Shown: one piece after another, positions 56,301 to 62,237 of the stretch
How the letters are laid out: each line of letters begins with the position of its first letter
Numbering within the stretch: position 1 is the stretch's first letter
NCBI GenBank assembly: GCA_024233085.1
Contig: JACKQC010000008.1
Location: 1 to 64,000 of the forward strand
DNA: 64,000 bases
Reading direction: 5' to 3'
DNA from: Akkermansiaceae bacterium
GTDB taxonomy: Bacteria > Verrucomicrobiota > Verrucomicrobiia > Verrucomicrobiales > DEV007
Notes under the pieces: model-generated
Told to the model about the DNA's origin: nothing
Databases searched by the model: none
Seen by the model: the letters and a program-made list of their open reading frames with translations, nothing else
Position numbers and translations under genes: made by a program

Positions 56301-56548
56301 GGAATCCGGTCGAATTGGCCGAGCTGACCGCCGACCGCGATTTTCTGAATCACGCCGCCGTCACCACCGGCGGCCAGGTTTTCGAGATCGGCGACATCGC
56401 GGGCCTGCCCGACGCTTTCGGCGCGCCGAAGGAAACCCTGACCGAACGCCGCAACATTACCCTCTGGGACAAGTGGCCGCTGCTGGTGCTGTTCTTCGGC
56501 CTGCTCACCACCGAATGGGTGCTCCGGCGGCGCGGCGGCCTGGCCTGA
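53351..56548 (+). CDS. Large membrane vWA/glutamine-amidotransferase-like protein
   Basis: 1065 residues, starting 6 bp after the BatA-like gene. Three N-terminal helices, a region starting with VVAVLIDDSMSMDLSD (vWA MIDAS-like) and a vWA-like part with LLLSDGRHNG, a GATase1-like part with VLLIDGFPRWEFRYLRNLFYGRD, and a final helix (WPLLVLFFGLLTTEWVLRRR). A long helical region (residues 195-350) lies between the vWA halves. At residues 357-371 the protein contains a translated 22-bp repeat pair (TQQGQVEESTLL), so this repeat is tolerated within a coding sequence. It probably forms a complex with the BatA-like protein. Confidence 0.83.
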   Translation: MNPEDYSREDLLSRAVGLPWLVGGLALLAVVWLVTLRWRRRIVTVPALFWFGVARVAIAGCALWLAFQIAGRYLALATAWPLWVLALLGAATMELLIGLYRLEKNLVAPPSRGRWLLGLRLGALAVLLAVLVQPVRSFLVEREIDRVVAVLIDDSMSMDLSDQRLDPSEMLDRAGLFGLGAAANRPPLGAWRRDLESLSEVLGEELAAADSEAGLEAAVETRAETLTQVLNDGAEKAAALADGLDAFQKAFPQLPGNVRNPFAGFRDRLAGPVKNGLAEAARKLAAKDAAGFHAQLASAVEPLRQMTAPLPAAIAEVDRAWFEGLPEPDRKAVAEAAARPRLEIAKNLLKTPLPADPTQQGQVEESTLLDRLGGRYNLRFYRFAHDPREVAKADDLFEAEGAPATAPADASGENSLTDLDAALEHLLDNTAAESLAGVLLLSDGRHNGPTLPEDALRQLGVRRSPLNAVPIGGRLGPVDASILSLNAPESIYLGDRILVKAEVKLDGLRGRPVKAALKAGGETVAEQTIEAPDIDHRTELRFVHFPEDKGIFDYRLELEAMDGELFPDNNAWDFKVAVTDDRTNVLLIDGFPRWEFRYLRNLFYGRDKSVHLQYVLLHPDKIDSLRATAAVAASATRKFGDAEADRLPENADEWRLFDVIILGDVEPAALGNAEWRAIREAVTERGALLVCVAGPRYMPDAHDNEILRDLLPVTWERHEAPRLEAPEAAYRLTLTTEGRGHPLMAQSSSRSLSEQVWAGMPELRWRTVPGGVKEGAEVLAYARPEGPGGRAAAANAADGTPESVEAAIRDLANRKELEKNNALVVTQRAGLGKVVMMNFDQTWRFRYGVGDTFHHRFWGQMMRWGAGGNLRSGNEHVRLGTDRLTYTPSDAVEITGKLLDASRRPVVDAELFAEIYRAGGGERLSRQKMSYRTGSSGLYETSVAALSEPGEYRVRLTGPAVDDALAADPSMEAIETELLVVATRNPVELAELTADRDFLNHAAVTTGGQVFEIGDIAGLPDAFGAPKETLTERRNITLWDKWPLLVLFFGLLTTEWVLRRRGGLA
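54421..54461. repeat. 22-bp phased palindromic repeat, locus 10 (inverted pair inside a gene)
   Basis: GACCCAACAGGGTCAGGTC (54421-54439) and GAGTCAACCCTGTTGGATC (54443-54461), cores at 54426 and 54448. The pair lies in frame inside the large vWA gene and encodes PTQQGQVEESTLLD. Confidence 0.88.
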
Positions 56549-56567
56549 CCGATCGTCTCCGCGGCCG

Positions 56568-57134
56568 ATGCTGATCGCCTTTCACAAGCCCCACGGCATC
56601 CTGACCCAGTTCACGCCCGACCGGCCCGGGCAGCGCACGCTGGCGGAGTTCGGCTTTCCGGAGCGGGTCTATCCCGTCGGGCGGCTCGATCTCGACAGCG
56701 AGGGCCTGCTGCTGCTGACCGACGAGCGCGGGCTGAACGACCGGCTGCTCGATCCCCGCCGCGGCCATCCGCGCGCCTACCACGCCCAGGTCGAGGGCGA
56801 AATCGGCGACACCGCGCTGGAAAGGCTCCGCGCCGGCGGGCTGACGATCCAGGGATACCGGACCCGGCCCTGCCGCGCCCATCGTGTTTTTCCCGGGCAT
56901 CCAGACCGCGATCCGCCGATCCGGTTTCGGAAAGCCATCCCGACGAGCTGGGTCGAGCTGGAATTGGTCGAGGGAAAAAACCGCCAGGTGCGGCGCATGA
57001 CGGCGGCGGTCGGCTTTCCCACCCTGCGGCTTCTCCGCGTGCGAATCGGCGCGCTGGCGCTGGCGGACCTCGGCCTGGCCGGCGGCGAATGGCGCGAGCT
57101 GGACGACGCCGAACGGGCGCGCGTGTTTTCGTGA
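56568..57134 (+). CDS. 23S rRNA pseudouridine synthase, RluE-like
   Basis: 188 residues of the RsuA/RluB/E/F family without an S4 domain, the length usual for RluE. The catalytic Asp lies in VGRLDLDSEGLLLLTD near residue 42, and LVEGKNRQVRRMTAAVGFPTLRLLRVRIG is the conserved C-terminal block. In E. coli RluE modifies one uridine of 23S rRNA; the exact position here is inferred. It starts 19 bp after the vWA gene. Confidence 0.87.
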   Translation: MLIAFHKPHGILTQFTPDRPGQRTLAEFGFPERVYPVGRLDLDSEGLLLLTDERGLNDRLLDPRRGHPRAYHAQVEGEIGDTALERLRAGGLTIQGYRTRPCRAHRVFPGHPDRDPPIRFRKAIPTSWVELELVEGKNRQVRRMTAAVGFPTLRLLRVRIGALALADLGLAGGEWRELDDAERARVFS

Positions 57135-57138
57135 ATTC

Positions 57139-57873
57139 TCAGCCGGATCGCCGGGGGCCGTTCTTGCGTTTTCCGGTTTTTCGGGCGGCGGCGGGCCGGG
57201 CGTTTTCGAAATAGCGGCAGAACTGGCGTCCCCACTTCGCGGCGGCGGCGGCCCGGGGCCATTCGCGGTCCACGATGTGGTGGATCGACTCGAGCCGGTT
57301 GAGGTAAAGCTCCAGGATCGTCAGCTCGTCCTCGCCCATGTCGCGCCCGTCGAAAAGCTCCGGCGGCGAGTCGTTCAGCGCCAGGCCGGGCTGGATCGCG
57401 AGCGGCGGCAGCTCCACGCCGATGTCGAACTGGGAAAGCAACAACCGGCGCCGTCGATTTCGGCGCGCGCCGCACTGGTCGAGGAACCAGGTCGGCGACG
57501 CGTTTCCCAGTCCCGCCTGCATCAGGTTCAGCAGCTTCAGCTCGAGGTCCCAGAGATCGGTGAGGGCGTTTTCCTTCACGTTGAGCGCGAGCAGTTGCAC
57601 CACCGTGCGGAGAAATTCGAGGTAGGCCGGCGCGTAGCGTTTGCCGGCGAACACGGGGAGGTGAAAACGGACTTGCAGCTTGGTCACCCCGTCGCGCGAG
57701 AGCCGCAGCGCCGCGGCCAGTTCGTCGATGCCGAGCGCGCGGGGGGGCGAGCGCCGCTTCGCCGCGGGCGAGGCGGTTTTCCGCGGCGGAGTCGCTTCGG
57801 GAATCGGATTGAGGTTTCCGAAAAGCTCGAGCGACAAGGGAAGCGAGTCCGGAGGGGCGACGGATTTCGGCAT
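57139..57873 (-). CDS. Hypothetical protein with a possible helix-turn-helix
   Basis: 244 residues with no recognised family. After a proline/serine-rich N-terminus, LGIDELAAALRLSRDGVTKLQVRFHLPV (about residues 47-75) resembles a MerR-like helix-turn-helix; a helical region follows (YLEFLRTVVQLLALNVKEN) and a basic RRNRRRRLL segment. The C-terminus is lysine/arginine-rich. Stop codons of this gene and rluE are 4 bp apart, so the two are convergent. A regulator is possible but unproven. Confidence 0.55.
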   Translation of the reverse strand: MPKSVAPPDSLPLSLELFGNLNPIPEATPPRKTASPAAKRRSPPRALGIDELAAALRLSRDGVTKLQVRFHLPVFAGKRYAPAYLEFLRTVVQLLALNVKENALTDLWDLELKLLNLMQAGLGNASPTWFLDQCGARRNRRRRLLLSQFDIGVELPPLAIQPGLALNDSPPELFDGRDMGEDELTILELYLNRLESIHHIVDREWPRAAAAAKWGRQFCRYFENARPAAARKTGKRKNGPRRSG

Positions 57874-58198
57874 GAAATATCAGCTTTAATTAAAAATTCC
57901 ATAAAATCAATCATTTTAAAGCGGTCTCTGCCGAAAAGAAAGGAGCCTCGATTGACCGTTTTCCGGCAATCTGGCCTTGGCGATTCATCGAACTCCGCCT
58001 CGGGCGTTCGAAATCACAGGTGGGGCGAGGCGCTCCTGCCGAGCCGTCGTTTGCCTGGGTGGCTCTCTCATTGGGATGAATACCATCGGCTCTACGGGAC
58101 CGCGCAACGAAGGACCGGACTTGACAGGGTTGACTCGGTGACCTAACCCTGTTGGGTCGGGCGGGTTTTTCCCCGCGCCGGGGGCCTTCACGGGGCCG
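57874..58198. other. Gap with A+T-rich promoter region and repeats
   Basis: No gene is seen in these 325 bases. 57885-57925 is A+T-rich with the inverted words TAAAAT and ATTTTA (57902-57918), likely the promoter of the minus-strand gene at its left. 58020-58048 is GTGGGGCGAGGCGCTCCTG followed by CCGAGCC, reminiscent of small GC-rich dispersed repeats. 58117-58158 holds repeat locus 11. Confidence 0.5.
58118..58158. repeat. 22-bp phased palindromic repeat, locus 11 (inverted pair)
   Basis: GACTTGACAGGGTTGACTC (58118-58136) and GACCTAACCCTGTTGGGTC (58140-58158), cores at 58123 and 58145. A GGGCGGG and T-run follow on the plus strand, but no plus-strand gene precedes it. Confidence 0.85.
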
Positions 58199-58897
58199 TC
58201 ACGGATATCCCGAGGCGATCGCGGCGTCCACCTCCCGAGCGGTCATTCCCGGGCGCAGGCGGCGGTAGGCGAATTCGACGAGCCGCTTGTCGGCGGCGCT
58301 GTGGCTGATGACCTCGCTCTGGCCGCCGTAGAAGATGCTGTCCTCGAAGATCCGGGAATCGTTGGACAGCCCGAGGCTCTGCGTCAGCTCCTCAAGGGTG
58401 AAGTGATGAAGGAAATTGCCGGTCAGTTTGTCCGAGGAAATGAGAACGACGGCCTTGTAAATTTCGTTGCGGTCGTTCCAGAAGGTCCAGAAGTAACCGT
58501 AGTTGTTCGGCTCGTACTTGAACTTGTGCTGACGCGCGATCCTGTCGAAACGGCTGAGAGGAACGTGGTAGACCAGGATGTCCGCGGACGCGGCACCGGA
58601 CCGCTCCATCTGGACGCCGCCCAGAGGGGTGCGGACCAGCGTCGCGTTCAACTCGGTCACGCATTTTCCGAGGACGGCGTCGAATTGGGCATTTTGGGAT
58701 TCCATGATCGACAGCTTCGGTTTGCGAGTCCAGAGGCTGACGATCTTGCCGGCGCCGCCGAACTCGGGACCGAGAACGACTTCCTTGATCCATTTTTTCT
58801 CGTCCGCCGATGGGGCGGCCTGGAGCAGCGGAAGCAGGGCGAGACACAGGCCCAGGGCGGGGAAGAACGCGCGACGAAGTTTCGGGATGGATTTCAC
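58199..58897 (-). CDS. DUF2927 family exported protein
   Basis: 232 residues starting with GTG at 58897. A signal peptide (FFPALGLCLALLPLLQAAP) is followed by a DUF2927 domain: IKEVVLGPEFGG and, near residue 170, FTLEELTQSLGLSNDSRIFEDSIFYGGQ, the family's hallmark. DUF2927 is related by appearance to zincin-like proteins without a clear active site; no function is established. It is divergent from tldD. Confidence 0.85.
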   Translation of the reverse strand: MKSIPKLRRAFFPALGLCLALLPLLQAAPSADEKKWIKEVVLGPEFGGAGKIVSLWTRKPKLSIMESQNAQFDAVLGKCVTELNATLVRTPLGGVQMERSGAASADILVYHVPLSRFDRIARQHKFKYEPNNYGYFWTFWNDRNEIYKAVVLISSDKLTGNFLHHFTLEELTQSLGLSNDSRIFEDSIFYGGQSEVISHSAADKRLVEFAYRRLRPGMTAREVDAAIASGYP

Positions 58898-58987
58898 GGC
58901 TTTGGGAGAAGGGTGCGGGCGATACCGATACGGGAAAAGCGGGGATTTTGAAGCCGAAACAATTCCGAACGGCGGCGGACAACACGG

Positions 58988-59016
58988 TTGAACCGGAACG
59001 CCGGCTCCGGTAATCT
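58988..59016 (+). promoter_or_regulatory. Sigma70-like promoter placing the tldD start at the transcript end
   Basis: TTGAAC at 58988-58993, 17 nt, TAATCT at 59011-59016. The expected +1 is 59023-59024, exactly the first ATG of tldD, so the transcript would be leaderless. The gap to the divergent DUF2927 gene is only 126 bp. Confidence 0.5.
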
Positions 59017-59023
59017 GCCGCGC

Positions 59024-60682
59024 ATGATGCATCGGCGCGAATGGCTCAAGGGCACCTCGGCGACGGCGGTCGCCCTGCTGGCGGGCCGCTGGCGAAGCGC
59101 CGCGGAGGACGCGGCCGCCATCTCGCGGGTCTTTCCCCGGCTGGCCGACGCCGCGCTGGGGAAGGCCAGGGCGCTCGGGGCGTCGTTCGCGGATTTTCAC
59201 GTCATGGGGACGGAATCGGAATCGCTCTTCGTGCGCGAAGAGATGGTGCAGGGCGTCGACGCGGGCATGTCGGTGGGCGGTTCGGTCCGGGTGCTTATCG
59301 ACGGAGCGTGGGGATTCGCGGCCAGCGATGACTTGTCCGAGGCGAATGTCGTCCGGCTCGCCGAGTCCGCCGCCGCGGTGGCGAAATCGCAGGCCGGCTG
59401 GCGCCGGCGCCCGGTCGAGATCGAGACGCTGCCGGCTTTCACCGACCGGTGGGAACAATCCATCGAGGTCGATCCCTTCACGGTTTCGCTGGAGGAAAAA
59501 GTCGAGCGCCTGCTGTCGATCAATCGCGCCGCGCTGGCGAAGGGCGCGAACTATTGTTATTCCCACGTGGCCATGGTGCGGGAGCGCAAGTGGCTGGCCA
59601 ACACCTTCGGCAGCCGCATCGAGCAGTCGCGCGTGCGGATTCATCCCGGATTCGGCGTGACCGTGATCGACCCGAAGAAGGGCGGTTTCGCCACCCGCGC
59701 GAGCACGGCGCCGCCGCGCGGGGCGGGATACGAGCACCTGCGCGACTGGGATTTCACCGGCGAGGCCGCGCTCGCCGTCGAGCAGGCGCGGGAAAAAATG
59801 GCCGCGCCCTCCATCGAGCCCGGCCGCCGCGATCTCGTCATCGCGCCGAGCAACCTGTGGCTGACGATCCACGAAACCGTTGGGCATCCCACGGAGTTGG
59901 ACCGGGCGCTCGGGTACGAGGCGAACTTCGCCGGCACCTCCTTCTGCACGCCGGACAAGCTCGGCGCGCTCCGCTACGGCAGCGAGATCGTGACCATTCG
60001 CGCCGACCGCACCGCCGCGAACGGCCTCGCGACGGTCGCCTACGACGACGACGGCGTGAAGACCGACGGCCGGGAGTTCGCCATCGTCGACCGCGGCGTT
60101 TTCTCCAATTTCCAGATGGCGCTCGGCCAGGCGGCGCTCATCGGCCGGGACGCCTCGAACGGCTGCGCCTACGCGGACAGCTTCGACGCCTTCCCGATCC
60201 AGCGCATGCCGAACATCTCGCTGCGGCCCGGCGCGGACGATTCCGTGACGGTCGGCGACCTGATCGCCGGCGTCGAGGACGGCATCTACATCGAGGGCAA
60301 CGGGAGCTGGAGCATCGATCAGCAGCGCTACAACTTTCAGTTCACCGGCCAGGTGTTTCATCGCATTCGCGGCGGGAAACTCGACGGCATGTGGCGCGAC
60401 GTGGCTTACCAGGGAAACTCCGTCGATTTCTGGAACGCCTGCGACGGCCTCGGCGGCGCCCCGACCTACGAGCTGGGCGGCGCCTTCAACTGCGGAAAGG
60501 GCCAGCCGCAGCAGGTCGCCCCGGTGTCGCACGGCGCGGTGCCGGCGCGGTTTCGCGGAATCAACATTCTCAACACCGTGAAGGAATCCGGCAAGCAAAC
60601 CGCCGAGGCGGCGCGCGCCCTTTCGCGACCCTTCAGCGTGTGCCAATGCGGCGGGGGAGGAGGCCGCGACCCATGGGCCTGA
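59024..60682 (+). CDS. TldD/PmbA-family metallopeptidase, TldD-type subunit, Tat-like signal
   Basis: 552 residues. The metal-binding HExxxH motif is H283-ETVG-H288 (TIHETVGHPTE), as in TldD. The C-terminal VRGGNILNTV-like segment is here GINILNTVKESGKQTAEAARAL and ends with cysteines (VCQCGGGGG). The N-terminus MMHRREWLKGTSATAVALLAG is a Tat-type signal, so unlike the E. coli protein it is probably exported. It likely forms a heterodimeric protease with the next gene product. It overlaps tldE by 10 nt. Confidence 0.9.
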   Translation: MMHRREWLKGTSATAVALLAGRWRSAAEDAAAISRVFPRLADAALGKARALGASFADFHVMGTESESLFVREEMVQGVDAGMSVGGSVRVLIDGAWGFAASDDLSEANVVRLAESAAAVAKSQAGWRRRPVEIETLPAFTDRWEQSIEVDPFTVSLEEKVERLLSINRAALAKGANYCYSHVAMVRERKWLANTFGSRIEQSRVRIHPGFGVTVIDPKKGGFATRASTAPPRGAGYEHLRDWDFTGEAALAVEQAREKMAAPSIEPGRRDLVIAPSNLWLTIHETVGHPTELDRALGYEANFAGTSFCTPDKLGALRYGSEIVTIRADRTAANGLATVAYDDDGVKTDGREFAIVDRGVFSNFQMALGQAALIGRDASNGCAYADSFDAFPIQRMPNISLRPGADDSVTVGDLIAGVEDGIYIEGNGSWSIDQQRYNFQFTGQVFHRIRGGKLDGMWRDVAYQGNSVDFWNACDGLGGAPTYELGGAFNCGKGQPQQVAPVSHGAVPARFRGINILNTVKESGKQTAEAARALSRPFSVCQCGGGGGRDPWA

Positions 60683-62007
60683 CGCGCGACGAAGCGAAGC
60701 GCCTCTGCGACCGCGTCCTCGGCATGGTGTCGGCGGACTCGGCCGAGCTGTGGCTGTCCGACCGCTCGGACCTGCACCTCCGCCACGCGAACAACGACAT
60801 CACCTCCAACGCCGTCGCGGACAGCCTCCGGGTGAGCCTTTCCGTGGCCTACGGGAAACGCTCCGCCTCCATCTCGCTGAACCGCACCGATGACGCCGCG
60901 CTCCGCCAGGCCGTCGAGAAAGTCCAGGCCATGGCGAAACTCGCTCCCGAGGATCCGGAGTTCATGCCGCCGCTGGAGCCCGCCGCCTTTGCCGAGCCGC
61001 TCACCTGGTCCGAGGCCACCGCCACCGCCACGCCCGCCGACGCGGTCGAGTGGGTGCGCCCCGTCATCGAGGCCGCCCGCGCCGCGAAAGTCGAGAGCGC
61101 CGGTTACCTGAAACGGTCGGTCGGCGGCGCCGCGCTGGCGAATTCCGCCGGCCTTTTCGTTCACCAGCGCGCGACCTCGGTCGGTTTTTCGCTCACCGCG
61201 CGAACGGCCGACGGCAACGGCTCCGGCTGGGCGAGCACCCAGGTCACCGACTGCGCCGGACTCGATCTCGCGCCCGTCGGCGCGCGCGCCATCCGCAAGG
61301 CGCTCGACTCGCGGAATCCCGCCGCGCGCGCTCCGGGCCGCGCCACCGTCGTGCTCGAGCCCGCCGCCGTGCGCGACCTCGTCTCGCTCCTGTCGTGGGG
61401 ACTCGACCGCCGCGAGTTCGACGAGGGCCGCAGTTTTCTCAATGCCCTGGTGGACGAAGGCGCCGACCCCGTCGGGGCTTCGTTGTTCGGGAAAAAGGCC
61501 ACGCTCCTTTCCGATCCGCTCTACGCGCCCGCGCCTTGCGAGACCCATTCCAACGGCCTCCCGCTGGTTCGCACGCCATGGATCGAAAACGGCGTGCTGA
61601 AACATCTTCACGTCGGCCGGTTCTGGGCCCGGGAAAAGGGCATCCCGCCCCAGCCCGGCGCCGGAAACCTCATCGTGCCCGGCGACGGAAAATCGCTGGA
61701 AGAACTCATTGGCCAGGTCGATGACGGCGTGTTGATCACCCGGCTCTGGTATCTGCGCCTGGTGCAGCCGCAGTCGCTGCTCTACACCGGCCTGACCCGC
61801 GACGGCACCTTCGCCATTCGAAAGGGCGAGATCGCCGGGCCCGTGAAAAATTTCCGATTCAACGAGACCCCGGTCAACGTGCTCCGCCATCTCGTCGCCT
61901 CCGGCGTCCCCGAGCGCGTCATGGGCAGCGAAAGTGACATGCCCACCCACGTCCCCCCCATGGCGGTGGCGGATTTCAATCTGTCATCGGTTTCCGACGC
62001 CAGCTGA
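60673..62007 (+). CDS. TldE/PmbA-type partner protein
   Basis: 444 residues. Family features are LWLSDRSDLHLRHANNDIT at the N-terminus and the central FDEGRSFLNALVDEGADPVG, with the C-terminal GSESDMPTHVPPMAVADFNLS. The metal-binding HExxxH of TldD is absent, as normal for the TldE/PmbA partner. The ATG at 60673 overlaps the tldD stop, implying equal production. It has no signal sequence of its own, so export would require TldD binding first (a Tat hitchhiking mechanism). That is inference. Confidence 0.88.
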   Translation: MGLTRDEAKRLCDRVLGMVSADSAELWLSDRSDLHLRHANNDITSNAVADSLRVSLSVAYGKRSASISLNRTDDAALRQAVEKVQAMAKLAPEDPEFMPPLEPAAFAEPLTWSEATATATPADAVEWVRPVIEAARAAKVESAGYLKRSVGGAALANSAGLFVHQRATSVGFSLTARTADGNGSGWASTQVTDCAGLDLAPVGARAIRKALDSRNPAARAPGRATVVLEPAAVRDLVSLLSWGLDRREFDEGRSFLNALVDEGADPVGASLFGKKATLLSDPLYAPAPCETHSNGLPLVRTPWIENGVLKHLHVGRFWAREKGIPPQPGAGNLIVPGDGKSLEELIGQVDDGVLITRLWYLRLVQPQSLLYTGLTRDGTFAIRKGEIAGPVKNFRFNETPVNVLRHLVASGVPERVMGSESDMPTHVPPMAVADFNLSSVSDAS

Positions 62008-62237
62008 GGTGGGGCGGGGTTTGGTGTGAAAAGAGTGGTGGTCGCGACCCGAGACTTGGCCATCCTGGCCACATCTTCGGAAGAGGGCTTGTTCTTTCGA
62101 AAGCGGCCGGCCAACCGTCTTTGGTCCGGTGTTGTCTCAATCGCGCCTGGCGTTCCCGGCCACATTGACCGCCGCCTTCTTTCTCAACCGATTTTTCTTT
62201 TCGAAGTGTCCGATTTTTGATAGCCGTAAGGGCGGTC

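Noticed and set aside
58140..58170. Rho-independent terminator at repeat locus 11 (hairpin plus T-run)
   Set aside because: The T-run is on the plus strand, where no gene precedes it, and other copies of the repeat lack a T-run.
62026..62220. Small ORF of 64 codons between tldE and rhs
   Set aside because: No family, no ribosome binding site and an implausible residue composition; it may be a remnant of the lost rhs 5' part.
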